A stretch of 64,000 nt of DNA from Aquibaculum arenosum. Its GTDB lineage: Bacteria > Pseudomonadota > Alphaproteobacteria > Kiloniellales > DSM-21159. Both the position numbers and the translations under genes were made by a program. The notes under the pieces were generated by a model, which was not told the DNA's origin, did no database searches, and worked only from the letters and a program-made list of their open reading frames with translations. Positions 56,239-64,000 of this stretch are shown here, piece by piece. How positions within the stretch are numbered: position 1 is the first letter of the stretch; every line of letters begins with the position of its first letter. The DNA lies in the NCBI RefSeq assembly GCF_029222965.1, contig NZ_JARHUD010000002.1, positions 392,567 to 456,566 on the forward strand, read 5' to 3'.

Positions 56239-56410
56239 ACAGGCTCTCCACCGTGCCACGGTAGTCCGTCTTATCGGCAATTTTGGCGCGGACCCTTTCG
56301 GCCTCCTGCTCCAACTCGGCCAGATAATCGTTGAGTTCCTCGACACCCATCAGGTCCAGGTCGCGTGGCTTCGGCTTGGCCGCGCGCGGCTCCAGATCAT
56401 CACGGTCCAT
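56228..56410 (-). CDS. DUF1192 family protein
   Basis: 60 residues: MDRDDLEPRAAKPKPRDLDL followed by a short helical region ELNDYLAELEQEAERVRAKI. This is the DUF1192 pattern, a small alphaproteobacterial protein of unknown function, with a coiled-coil like C-terminal half. AAAGGAGGG precedes ATG 56410. It overlaps a small plus-strand membrane protein frame by 11 bases. Confidence 0.9.
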   Translation of the reverse strand: MDRDDLEPRAAKPKPRDLDLMGVEELNDYLAELEQEAERVRAKIADKTDYRGTVESLFKT

Positions 56411-56635
56411 GGGGCCCTCCTTTCGCTCCTGCGCTCCTTTGCTGGCGGGAGCTTAAACCGGATCGCCTTCAATCTGAACCACAAGCTTCCGGCTGAACCA
56501 CAAGCTTCGGGCGGGGCGACGCTTGTCCATGCGGCGTGCAGGGTCTAAGTCCCAAGGACGAAGCAGGCGGCCGGCCGGGCACGCGAAGGATCCGGCGCCG
56601 GGACGCTGAGGAACCCAAGGTGCAGGAGAGAGGCC

Positions 56636-57646
56636 ATGAGCGCTTTGCCCGAGACGATGCAGGCAATCGAGATCACGCAGCCCGGCGGACCGGAGGTGCT
56701 GCAGGCCGCACAGCGGCCGGTGCCGACGCCGGGCCCGGGCGAGGTGCTGATCCGCGTGGCCGCCGCCGGCGTCAACCGGCCGGACGTCTTCCAGCGCCAG
56801 GGCAACTATGCCCCGCCACCCGGTGCCACCGACATTCCCGGACTGGAGCTGGCCGGCGAGATCGTTGCCTGCGGCGAGGGCGTGCAGTCCTGGTCCTTGG
56901 GTGATCAAGTCTGTGCCCTGGTGGCTGGCGGCGGTTATGCCGAGTATTGCGTGGCGCCGGCGGCCCAGTGCCTGCCTCTGCCACGCGGCTTGGGCCTGCT
57001 GGAGGCAGCGGCCCTGCCGGAAAACTACTTCACGGTTTGGTCGAACGTCTTCGACCGCGGGGGCTTGCGCGAGGACGAGGTCATCCTGATCCACGGCGGC
57101 AGCTCGGGCATCGGCACCACCGCCATCCAGCTTGCCAAGGCCTATGGTGCGCGGGTCTTCGCCACCGCCAGCAGCGAAGAGAAGTGCCGGACCTGCGAGG
57201 AGCTGGGGGCCGAAAAGGGCATCAACTACCGCAACGAAGACTTCGTCGAGGCCGTGCGCGAGGCGACCGCCGATGCCCCCGGCGGCAAGGGCGCGGACCT
57301 GATCCTGGACATGGTGGGCGGCGACTACATCCCGCGCAATCTGCGCCTGCTACGCCCGGACGGCCGGCTGGTCCTGATCGCCTTTCTGGGCGGCTCCAAG
57401 GCGGAGGTCGACTTCCAGAAACTCATGGTCAGCCGCCTGACCATCACCGGCTCGACCCTGCGGCCGCGCCCCATCTCCTTCAAGGCGGCGATTGCCGCCA
57501 ATCTGCAGGCCAAGATCTGGCCGATGCTGGAATCGGGTCAGGTGCGCCCCCTGATCCACCGCACCTTTCCCCTGGTACAGGCAGCCGAAGCCCATGCGCT
57601 GATGGAAAGCAGCAGCCACATCGGTAAGATCATGCTGACCACCTGA
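56636..57646 (+). CDS. NAD(P)H-quinone oxidoreductase, zinc-independent MDR (PIG3-like)
   Basis: 336 residues. A medium-chain dehydrogenase without zinc ligands: AAAGVNRPDVFQRQGNY, ILIHGGSSGIGTTAIQLAKA for the NADPH fold and FLGGSKAEVDFQKLMVSRLT are the PIG3/QOR2 features. It reduces quinones with NADPH. GAGAG precedes ATG 56636. The gene is alone; a DUF1013 regulator follows after about 170 bases. Confidence 0.93.
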   Translation: MSALPETMQAIEITQPGGPEVLQAAQRPVPTPGPGEVLIRVAAAGVNRPDVFQRQGNYAPPPGATDIPGLELAGEIVACGEGVQSWSLGDQVCALVAGGGYAEYCVAPAAQCLPLPRGLGLLEAAALPENYFTVWSNVFDRGGLREDEVILIHGGSSGIGTTAIQLAKAYGARVFATASSEEKCRTCEELGAEKGINYRNEDFVEAVREATADAPGGKGADLILDMVGGDYIPRNLRLLRPDGRLVLIAFLGGSKAEVDFQKLMVSRLTITGSTLRPRPISFKAAIAANLQAKIWPMLESGQVRPLIHRTFPLVQAAEAHALMESSSHIGKIMLTT

Positions 57647-57819
57647 TCGGGAAAAAGGGGCGGCAGATGGGGCGCGAAGACAAAGCTTGCCCTTTAACCA
57701 CCAGCGGCAAGGCTTTATATAGCCGCCCAAGGTTCAATTCCCGATAACCCAGCAAGCGTCACCCTCAGGGGTGGCGCGGCGACGAGCCAAAGGTCGGCCC
57801 GGCGCCTGAGGAGAAAGCC

Positions 57820-58449
57820 ATGCAACAATACCCGCTGATGCCCAAGGCCACCGCGGTCTGGCTGATCGAAAACACCGCGCTCAGCTTCAAGCAGATTGCC
57901 GATTTCTGCGGCCTGCACGAGCTTGAGGTCCAGGGCATTGCCGACGGCGAGGTGGCAACCGGCATCCAGGGCCAGGATCCCATTGCCACCAACCAGATCG
58001 ACAAGGACGAGCTGGAACTGGCGCAGCAAAACCCCAGCCACCGCCTGCGCCTGAAACGCCAGGATCTGCCGCAGCCGACCAAGCGGACTAAGGGCCCGCG
58101 CTACACGCCGGTGGCCAAGCGCCAGGACAAGCCCGACGGCATTGCTTGGCTGGTGCGCAATCATCCGGAACTGAAGGACGTGCAGATCGCCAAGCTGATC
58201 GGCACCACCAAGACGACGATCCAGTCGGTGCGTGACCGCAGCCACTGGAACTCCCCCAACATCCGGCCGCGCGATCCGGTCCTGCTGGGGCTGTGCAGCC
58301 AGTCTGAGCTGAACCAGGCCATCGCCAAGGCCAAGGAAGAGGCCGAGCGCACGGGCCAGCTCCCGAACCCACCGGTCGAGCCGGAGCCGGAAGCCCCGAT
58401 CGATGGCGGCAACCGCCCAGACCTCTCGATCTTCAAGCTGCCGGAGTAA
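57820..58449 (+). CDS. DUF1013 protein (TrcR-type cell cycle regulator)
   Basis: 209 residues. The family is conserved across alphaproteobacteria and recalled as TrcR, a transcriptional regulator related to the cell cycle. It begins MQQYPLMPKATAVWLIENTALS and contains two helix-turn-helix-like modules: LSFKQIADFCGLHELEVQGI and VQIAKLIGTTKTTIQSVRDR. The C-terminus is Pro/Glu-rich. GAGGAGAAAG precedes ATG 57820. The regulatory role is family knowledge; targets in this organism are unknown. Confidence 0.9.
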   Translation: MQQYPLMPKATAVWLIENTALSFKQIADFCGLHELEVQGIADGEVATGIQGQDPIATNQIDKDELELAQQNPSHRLRLKRQDLPQPTKRTKGPRYTPVAKRQDKPDGIAWLVRNHPELKDVQIAKLIGTTKTTIQSVRDRSHWNSPNIRPRDPVLLGLCSQSELNQAIAKAKEEAERTGQLPNPPVEPEPEAPIDGGNRPDLSIFKLPE

Positions 58450-58516
58450 TACAGGGCTCACTCAGCCGGAAGCGCGACGCGATCTGCGTGAGTGGGTGGA
58501 ATCGCCGACGCGGCCT

Positions 58517-59099
58517 TCAATCCAAAGTACTCTTGCTTGTGCGCGACGGCGTCTCCCCGCCCAACTCAGCAAGCAGCAGGTCGGCGCGCTCCTCGACACC
58601 TGTTCTGGGCAGAATGACCACGTCGTAGCCGAGCAGTGGGTAAAGCGAGCAGTGGGTAAAGGTGGAGAAGACGCTCATACACCTCGACTGAAGTGCGAAG
58701 GCTGTGCTGGCGCCCTGAGTCGTTGCGGTATATCTCGGGCCATGGTGGCGTCAGGAACACCCGGGGATGGTAGCGATGGAGTGCTGCATGGCGCTCTATC
58801 GACTTCTCGCCGGAAGCATGTTGCAGTGCGGCCGCCGGTTCGATCAGCCCTCGGTCAAAGAAGACCCAGCCGGCCGTGCGCATCGCTGCGGCGCGATCCT
58901 GAATTGCCAGTTCCAGTGCCCGGCGCGCAAATGCCGCCAGATCGATCCACGGCAAGGCCTGGCCGCCAGATTTGACTTCCTACTCCACGATGCGCCGGCC
59001 CGGCTCTTCGACAACGGCGTGGCCGCGGCGTACCAGCTCGTCGAGCAGGGTCGACTTGCCACCACCCGAACAGCCGGAAATTACAACAAAGCGATCCAT
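58517..59099 (-). pseudogene. P-loop ATPase pseudogene (two lesions)
   Basis: From ATG 59099 it reads MDRFVVISGCSGGGKSTLL, an AAA-type Walker A (COG3911-like predicted ATPase). An in-frame TAG at 58980-58982 interrupts after GRRIVE, and the frame then continues eight codons later into PWIDLAAFARRALELAIQD and VFLTPPWPEIYRND. A tandem 16-bp duplication at 58630-58661 then shifts the frame by one. Removing one copy restores the family ending LLGYDVVILPRTGVEER up to TGA 58517-58519 (188 residues). Both lesions are seen directly in the sequence. Relatives are about 180 residues and are often encoded alone. Confidence 0.85.
58630..58661 (-). repeat. 16-bp tandem duplication
   Basis: CGAGCAGTGGGTAAAG occurs twice in direct succession (58630-58645 and 58646-58661). 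It lies inside the ATPase pseudogene and adds one base modulo three. Confidence 0.95.
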
Positions 59100-59218
59100 A
59101 AACACTCCAGGGCAGTTTACCCTCTCCCGATGGGCGCAACTGTTGCCGTCAAGCTTTCGCCCACCCCCAGCAAAAGCCTTTGACATCGACCCCTGTCGGG
59201 ACGAATGCTGCAGGGGAC

Positions 59219-59686
59219 ATGACGACGCCTTCCACCCCCTCGCTGCCCCTGCAGGGCGGCTGCCAGTGCGGCGCTGTGCGCTACGAGCTGCACAGCTGGC
59301 CGATCAAGCCGAACGTCTGTCATTGCCGCATGTGCCAGAAAGCAGCGGGCGCGCCCTTCATGGCCTTCGCCGAGCTGCCGCTGGCGGATATTGTCTGGAC
59401 CCGACAGCAACCGAGCTGGTTCCGCTCTTCACAAGCGGCGGAGCGCGGCTTCTGCCCCGCTTGCGGCACCTCGCTGCATTTCCGCTATGTGGGAGGCGAT
59501 TGGATCGACGTCGCCCTGGCCTCTCTTGACCGGCCAAACGCAGTCGTCCCCGAACAGCAGTTCGGCTGCGAGAGCCGTCTCGCCTGGCTCAACGGTCTGG
59601 ACAAATTGCCCGAGTCCACAACGGAAGCCAACACGCCGGCCGACGTCCTTGCCACCTACGCCTCGCGCCAGCACCCCGACGAGTAG
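59219..59686 (+). CDS. GFA/CENP-V domain protein
   Basis: 155 residues. The zinc cysteines are GGCQCGAVRYEL, VCHCRMCQKAAG and GFCPACGTSLHF. It belongs to the family of glutathione-dependent formaldehyde-activating-like proteins, whose activity is usually unproven. It is a second GFA member in the window, not closely similar to the one at 39921-40313. ATG 59219 begins the conserved part; the frame is open to 59180. It lies convergent to an alpha/beta hydrolase gene with a 3-base gap. Confidence 0.88.
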   Translation: MTTPSTPSLPLQGGCQCGAVRYELHSWPIKPNVCHCRMCQKAAGAPFMAFAELPLADIVWTRQQPSWFRSSQAAERGFCPACGTSLHFRYVGGDWIDVALASLDRPNAVVPEQQFGCESRLAWLNGLDKLPESTTEANTPADVLATYASRQHPDE

Positions 59687-59689
59687 GGA

Positions 59690-60496
59690 TTACTGCAGGA
59701 AGCGCTTCAGCGCCGCCAGGGTCTGCTCCGGGCGCTCGGTCATGATCATGTGGCCGCAACCGGGCAGTTCCTCCGCCCGGCAGTCCGAGAGCGCCGCGGC
59801 CAGTTTGCGGCCTGCCTTGGGCGGCGTCATCTTGTCTTCTTCGCCCATCAGCAGCAGCACCGGGCACTTCACTGCCGCCGCCTCGGCTGCGCCGTCGCTC
59901 CAGACGTTGCAGGCTGCCAGGTCAGCGTAGAGCACGCCGGGTGCTGCACGCTCCAGCAGCCGGTTGCCCTGCCCAGTCAGCCAGGTGCCAGGCAGCGGAT
60001 GGCCGCCGATGTGCGCGCCTGCGCCGTGGGCCCAGCCGTTGACCATATCGATGGCCGCATGATCGTTGGCCTCCGCCGCAGCCAGAAGGTCGGGGTGCAC
60101 CGGCATGCTGGCGGCACAGCCCAGCAGAGCTAGGGACTGGGCCATCTTGGGATGCCGCGCGGCGAAGCTGACCGCCGCCACCGCTCCCATGGAATGGCCG
60201 ACCAGGCTCGCCCGCTCGACTCCGGCAGCATTCAGCACTTCGGCCAGCCAGTCGGCAATCTCGGCGATGGATGCCAGCGGCGGTCCTTCGGAGTGGCCAT
60301 GTCCGGGGATGTCCAGGGCCAGCACCGCCCGGCCATGATGGGCCAGATAGCGGCTCTGCAGCGCCCAGACGCTGTGATCCATGCCGGCGCCGTGCAGGAA
60401 GACGGCCACCGGCTGCGCGGCATCGAAGGCGACGCCGCCGGTGCCGGCGAAAACGCCCTTGCCGGCAACCTGCAATTTCAGACCCGCGCGGCTCAT
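59690..60496 (-). CDS. alpha/beta hydrolase
   Basis: 268 residues. Oxyanion loop LHGAGMDHSVW, nucleophile elbow GHSMGAVAA, the acid in LMGEEDKMTPP and the histidine in GCGHMIMTERPE make a full triad. It resembles hydrolases of the BphD/esterase type, with unknown substrate. Its ATG overlaps the stop of metY by four bases, so the two are translationally coupled. Homoserine O-acetyltransferases have the same fold but are larger; this one is not MetX. Confidence 0.9.
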   Translation of the reverse strand: MSRAGLKLQVAGKGVFAGTGGVAFDAAQPVAVFLHGAGMDHSVWALQSRYLAHHGRAVLALDIPGHGHSEGPPLASIAEIADWLAEVLNAAGVERASLVGHSMGAVAAVSFAARHPKMAQSLALLGCAASMPVHPDLLAAAEANDHAAIDMVNGWAHGAGAHIGGHPLPGTWLTGQGNRLLERAAPGVLYADLAACNVWSDGAAEAAAVKCPVLLLMGEEDKMTPPKAGRKLAAALSDCRAEELPGCGHMIMTERPEQTLAALKRFLQ

Positions 60497-61797
60497 GTCG
60501 ACACCGCCTTGCGCGCAGCCCGCAGCGCCTGCTTCAGGTCGTCGATGATGTCGCCCGCGTCTTCCAGACCGACTGACAGCCGGATCATGTCCTCTCCCAC
60601 CCCAGCGCGCTGCAGAGCCTCGGCATCGAGCTGGGAGTGCGTGGTGCTGGCCGGATGGATGATCAGCGTCTTGGCGTCGCCGACATTGGCCAGGTGACTT
60701 GCCAGCTTGCAGCTCTCGATGAAGACCCGGCCGCCCTCGCGTCCGCCCTTCACGCCGAAGGAGACGATGGAGCCGGCGCCCTTGGGCAGCAGGCTTCGGG
60801 CGCGGGCGTGATCCGGGTGGGACGGCAGGTCCGGGTGTGAAACCCAGGCCACGTCGTCGCTGCTCTCCAGGAACGCCAGGATCTTGTGGGTGTTTGTCAT
60901 GTGCCGCTCCATGCGCAGCGGCAGCGTCTCTACACCTTGAAGCAGATAGAAGGCGGTCTGTGGGGCCATGACGGCACCGAAGTCGCGCAGTCCTTCGGTG
61001 CGTGCGCGCATGGCAAAGGCCGAGGGGCCGAACTCCTCGGCATAGTTGATGCCGTGGTAGCCCTCATAGGGTTCGGTCAGGGTGGGGAATTTGCCGCTGG
61101 CCGCCCAGTCGAAACGGCCTCCGTCGACGAGGATTCCCCCGATGGCCAGGCCGTGGCCGCCCAGCCACTTGGTGGCTGAATGCACGATCAGGTCCGCGCC
61201 TAGGTCCAGGGGACGGGACAGCCAGGGCGTGAGGAAGGTGTTGTCCACGGCAAGTGGAACGCCGTGCTCATGTGCAATCTCGGCCAGCGCCGGAATGTCG
61301 GCGACTTCCAGGCCGGGATTGCCGACGAACTCGGAGAAGAGCAGCCGGGTTTCCGGCCGGATGGCGGCGCGGAAGGCTTCGGTGTCGCGCGGATTAACCA
61401 GCGTGGTCTCGATGCCGAAGCGCGGCAGGCTGTGGGCAAAGAGATTGAGCGAGCCGCCATAAAGCGCCGAGGAGGCGACGATGTGCCCCCCCTGCCCCAT
61501 CAAAGTGGCGATCGCCAGAAAGAGCGCTGCGTGGCCCGACGCGGTTCCGACGGCCGCGACACCGCCATCCAGCGCTGCCACCCGCTCCTCCAGCACCGAC
61601 ACAGTGGGGTTGCCGATTCGCGAGTAGATGTAGCCCGGCCGCTCGAGATTGAAGAGCGCCGCGGCGTGGTCGGCATCCTGAAAGACGTAGGACGTCGTCT
61701 GATAGATCGGCACCGCGCGGGAGCCTGTCACGGGATCGGGAACTTGCCCGGCATGCAATGCCAGGGTGTCGAAATTGGGAAACTTGGCGCCTGCCAT
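60493..61797 (-). CDS. metY: O-acetylhomoserine sulfhydrylase
   Basis: 434 residues. PLP enzyme of the Cys/Met metabolism family: FDTLALHAGQVPDPVTGSRAVPIYQTTSY start, the SRIGNPTVSVLEERVAALDGG segment and the Schiff-base lysine in HSATKWLGGHGLAIGG. It forms homocysteine from O-acetylhomoserine and sulfide. ATG 61797 has GGAGGAGAAGGC before it; the longer frame to 62250 is not supported. Coupled to a hydrolase downstream. The 236 bases between it and the divergent small gene are unassigned. Confidence 0.95.
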   Translation of the reverse strand: MAGAKFPNFDTLALHAGQVPDPVTGSRAVPIYQTTSYVFQDADHAAALFNLERPGYIYSRIGNPTVSVLEERVAALDGGVAAVGTASGHAALFLAIATLMGQGGHIVASSALYGGSLNLFAHSLPRFGIETTLVNPRDTEAFRAAIRPETRLLFSEFVGNPGLEVADIPALAEIAHEHGVPLAVDNTFLTPWLSRPLDLGADLIVHSATKWLGGHGLAIGGILVDGGRFDWAASGKFPTLTEPYEGYHGINYAEEFGPSAFAMRARTEGLRDFGAVMAPQTAFYLLQGVETLPLRMERHMTNTHKILAFLESSDDVAWVSHPDLPSHPDHARARSLLPKGAGSIVSFGVKGGREGGRVFIESCKLASHLANVGDAKTLIIHPASTTHSQLDAEALQRAGVGEDMIRLSVGLEDAGDIIDDLKQALRAARKAVST

Positions 61798-62033
61798 GCC
61801 TTCTCCTCCAGACGGCGTGGAGGTGGAGCATAATGGCTCCCGGCGGCCCGTCCACCCCGACTCGATCACAGAGGCAACGCGCACCCTGTACTGTGGGTTT
61901 TCCTGCTCCGGTCCATTTTTTGTCCCTGGTGCCGTCATCACTACGTCACCAACTAGCGATACAAGATGTGCAGGTTCCGGGGCCGTCGGCCTTGGACTGT
62001 GGCCGCAGCAGCGGGGCAAAGGGAGACACGATA

Positions 62034-62279
62034 GTGAAGACATGGATGCGCCAGGGCGAAGAGCCCCGTCTACAGGAGATGCTGGACGACCCGGTGATGC
62101 GCTCGATGATGGCGAGCGACGGAGTGACGCGCGAAGAGTTGGTGACCCTGGTACGCTGCCATCCTCTCGTGAGCGAATTGACGTCCTGCGATGAGATGCC
62201 TGACTACGACCATGGCGCGCGCCAGCAAAGCGATTGCAGCCTTGCTTCATCCGAGACCGAGTGCGGCGCGACGGCCTAA
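62034..62279 (+). CDS. small hypothetical protein
   Basis: 81 residues from GTG 62034: starts MKTWMRQGEEPRLQEMLDDPVMRSMM and has an acidic, helical N-terminal half (SDGVTREELVTLVRCHPL), with a Gln/Ser-rich tail. GGGAG lies eight bases before the start. I recognise no named family, although the first 50 residues have the look of short conserved alphaproteobacterial proteins. It is followed by a clear terminator, so it is probably a real, single-gene unit. Confidence 0.65.
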   Translation: MKTWMRQGEEPRLQEMLDDPVMRSMMASDGVTREELVTLVRCHPLVSELTSCDEMPDYDHGARQQSDCSLASSETECGATA

Positions 62280-62323
62280 AAAGGCGGCCTGTTCCCCCAG
62301 CTCGACAGACTTTGGAAAAGACG

Positions 62324-62364
62324 GAGGGCCGCTCGCCTCAATCAAGGCGGCGGCCCTCTCTTTT
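62324..62364 (+). terminator. intrinsic terminator after the small hypothetical gene
   Basis: GAGGGCCGC (62324-62332) pairs with GCGGCCCTC (62350-62358), with inner CGCCT/AGGCG pairing, and TCTTTT follows. The stem lies about 45 bases after the stop. The stretch 62280-62605 holds only this terminator and the serS promoter region. Confidence 0.85.
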
Positions 62365-62415
62365 GGATAGCCTTGCCCTGTACAACTTGCCGTGGGAGGG
62401 ATGCTAGAGGCAGGC

Positions 62416-62454
62416 TTCACCGAGAATCAAGAGGCAATATGATAAATCTTTATC
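62416..62454 (+). promoter_or_regulatory. candidate serS promoter with palindrome
   Basis: TTCACC (62416-62421) and TATGAT (62438-62443) are 16 bases apart and fit a sigma-70 promoter. GATAAA-TC-TTTATC (62441-62454) is a perfect palindrome just past the -10, in an unusually AT-rich patch. It could be an operator. About 150 bases separate it from the serS start. Confidence 0.45.
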
Positions 62455-62605
62455 TATCTTGTGCGCGCCTCGCTCCCAGGTGACACAGGATTGATCCTCT
62501 TTCGCTGTCGCTTGTCCCCTTTGCGCCCCTTTTCCGGTTGACCCGACGCTGCCGGCGTGGCTGGAAAGGACGCATCAGCCTGTTTGTACCGTGAGGGAGC
62601 CTCTC

Positions 62606-63883
62606 GTGCTCGACCGCCGCTTCGTTCTGGAGAACATCGACGCCGTCCGCGACAACTGCGAACGTCGGGGAATCCACCTGGATCTTTCGCGCTTCGTCTC
62701 TCTGGAGGAGCAGCGCAAGCGCTTGCAGCAGCAGGTCGATGACTTGAACCGCTCCGCCAACGAGCTGGCCAAGTCCATTCCCAAGGCGGCCAAAGAGGAG
62801 AAGCCGGCGCTGATCGAGCAGGGCAAGACCCTGCGCACCCAGCGCGCCGAGGCGGAGCAGGCGCTGCAGGACGTGGTGCAGGAAGCGGATGCGCTGCTGG
62901 CCGCTATCCCGAACATGAGCCACCCCGAGTCCCCCGCAGGCGGCGAAGAAGACAGCCGCGAGATCGGACGGGGTAAGACTCCGCTGCCGGCCTACGCTTT
63001 CCAGCCCAAAGATCATGTGGAGCTCGGCGAAGCACTCGACCTCATCGACCTGGAGGCCGGTGCCAAGGTCGCTGGTCATGGTTTCTACTTCCTGCGCAAT
63101 GAGGCGGTGCTGCTCGACATGGCGCTGCAGAGCTTTGCGCTGCACCGCCTGGTCCAAGAAGGCTTCACCCTGGTCTCTACGCCCGACTTGGCACGCAACG
63201 AGGTGCTGGCCGGCACGGGCTACGTGCCGCGCGGCCCGGAGACCCAGATCTACTCCATCGCCGACAGCGACCTCTCGCTCATCGCCACGTCCGAGATCAC
63301 ATTGGCGGGCATGCTCTCCGGTAAAATCCTGGAGCAAGCGGACCTGCCGATCCTGCTCTGCGGCCACAGTCACTGCTTCCGTACCGAAGCCGGCGCTCAC
63401 GGCCGCGCCTCGCGCGGGCTCTACCGGGTGCATCAGTTCACGAAGGTGGAGATGTTCGCCTTCACCACGCCCGATGCCAGCGCGGCCATGCACGAGCGGC
63501 TCAAGGCCATCGAGTGTCAACTGTTCGATGACCTGGGCATCCCCTACCGCATTCTCGATATTGCCACCGGCGACCTGGGCGCCCCGGCCTATCGCAAGTA
63601 CGACCTGGAGGCCTGGATGCCGGGCCGTGGCGAGGCTGGCGAGTTCGGCGAGGTGACCAGCACCTCCAACTGCACCGACTATCAGGCCCGCCGCCTCAAC
63701 ATCCGCTACCGCCCACAGGGCGGGGGCCGGCCGCAGCACCTGCATATGCTCAACGGCACGGCGGTCGCCACCAGCCGCGCGCTCATCGCCGTGCTAGAGA
63801 ACTACCAGCAGGCGGACGGCTCCATTCAGGTGCCCGAGGTGCTGCGTCCTTATGTTGGCAAGGACGTGATCGGCCCGCGCTAG
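62606..63883 (+). CDS. serS: seryl-tRNA synthetase
   Basis: 425 residues from GTG 62606. An N-terminal coiled-coil arm (about 20-100, LEEQRKRLQQQVDDLNRSAN) binds tRNA-Ser, and the class II catalytic core follows. Motif 2 is HCFRTEAGAHGRASRGLYR and motif 3 is NGTAVATSRALIAVLENYQ. GAGGGAG lies six bases upstream of GTG 62606, which also starts the conserved MLDRRFVLEN, so I prefer it over the GTG at 62591. It is complete and ends about 15 bases before a transposase tail on the other strand. Confidence 0.97.
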   Translation: MLDRRFVLENIDAVRDNCERRGIHLDLSRFVSLEEQRKRLQQQVDDLNRSANELAKSIPKAAKEEKPALIEQGKTLRTQRAEAEQALQDVVQEADALLAAIPNMSHPESPAGGEEDSREIGRGKTPLPAYAFQPKDHVELGEALDLIDLEAGAKVAGHGFYFLRNEAVLLDMALQSFALHRLVQEGFTLVSTPDLARNEVLAGTGYVPRGPETQIYSIADSDLSLIATSEITLAGMLSGKILEQADLPILLCGHSHCFRTEAGAHGRASRGLYRVHQFTKVEMFAFTTPDASAAMHERLKAIECQLFDDLGIPYRILDIATGDLGAPAYRKYDLEAWMPGRGEAGEFGEVTSTSNCTDYQARRLNIRYRPQGGGRPQHLHMLNGTAVATSRALIAVLENYQQADGSIQVPEVLRPYVGKDVIGPR

Positions 63884-63897
63884 AGTATCCGTGTTGA

Positions 63898-64000
63898 TCA
63901 AGAAGGAAAGTTGACCCATGGACGCTGATCTCTGAGGAGGGCGTTTGCGAGGATCACGAGCTTGCGCATGATGGCTGTGAGGGCCACCTTTGGCGCCTTT
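63898..64000 (-). mobile_element. IS110-family transposase, 3' end only
   Basis: On the minus strand the frame from the right edge to TGA (63898-63900) reads KAPKVALTAIMRKLVILANA followed by LLRDQRPWVNFPS. This pattern is the conserved C-terminus of IS110-type (DEDD) transposases. Only about 33 codons lie in the window, so an insertion sequence starts here and continues to the right. Its end falls between serS and the edge. Confidence 0.7.

Noticed and set aside
62450..63745. 431-codon minus-strand frame opposite serS
   Set aside because: Antisense shadow of the conserved serS gene.

Overview
The window is 64 kb of GC-rich chromosomal DNA, roughly two thirds G+C by eye. Its gene content points to an alphaproteobacterium, probably Rhodospirillales-like. 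The pointers are small alphaproteobacterial families (DUF1192, DUF1013/TrcR-like, an entericidin-like lipoprotein), Ku and LigD behind what looks like an EcfG-type general-stress promoter, and housekeeping neighbourhoods such as ppx-rlmE, guaB-rsmB and smpB-dapA-slt. I infer this from gene families only; there is no rRNA in the window.

Layout. 1-7 kb (mostly minus strand): an aldolase cut by the window edge, a Sel1/SPOR protein, glutamate dehydrogenase, a zinc-ribbon methyltransferase, tRNA-Arg, and a lipoprotein hydrolase overlapping an ABC ATPase. 7-14.5 kb (plus): DNA polymerase I, then ku-ligD and a short-chain dehydrogenase, which together make a DNA-repair and stress block. 14.5-27.4 kb: folK, NYN nuclease-like protein, family 5 uracil-DNA glycosylase, smpB, dapA, slt, a dehalogenase-like HAD protein, threonine dehydratase, sulfotransferase, fabI-aroC-GNAT, two tandem Rnk-like proteins, entericidin and rpsU. 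27.5-33.2 kb (minus): bdhA, rsmB-like, guaB, rlmE and ppx, mostly translationally coupled. 33.3-34.2 kb: tRNA-Gln and a Sel1 lipoprotein.

34.2-38.1 kb (minus) is a methylated-amine catabolic operon. It holds a GcvT-like protein, a DmmA-family protein, a PDR/VanB reductase and a DUF3445 haem oxidative N-demethylase, matching the dmmDABC order of dimethylamine monooxygenase. A terminator-like hairpin lies after the first gene. 38-50 kb is patchy accessory DNA: a cupin remnant, a nucleotidyltransferase-like gene with a rearranged tail, LigB dioxygenase, GFA protein, TspO, VOC protein, two copies of a tiny basic-protein family (one broken), a Phd/PIN toxin-antitoxin pair, YitT-type membrane protein, TctC binding protein, bdcR-bdcA with two matching operators, a TetR/SDR divergent pair, a cytochrome c fragment, a His-rich DUF305 protein and an OYE/LysR divergent pair.

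51-56 kb holds the most unusual structure. purC is followed by an orphan 485-bp guaA 3' end, then a two-gene thiolase/DUF35 cassette, then an intact guaA whose own 3' end is the second copy of that 485 bp. The copies align without gaps, differ at about 31 bases and differ by one amino acid. This suggests that foreign DNA entered at the guaA 3' end and replaced it. 56-64 kb: small conserved genes, quinone oxidoreductase, TrcR-like regulator, a P-loop ATPase pseudogene with two visible lesions, a GFA protein, an alpha/beta hydrolase coupled to metY, a small hypothetical gene, serS, and the 3' end of an IS110-type transposase at the right edge.
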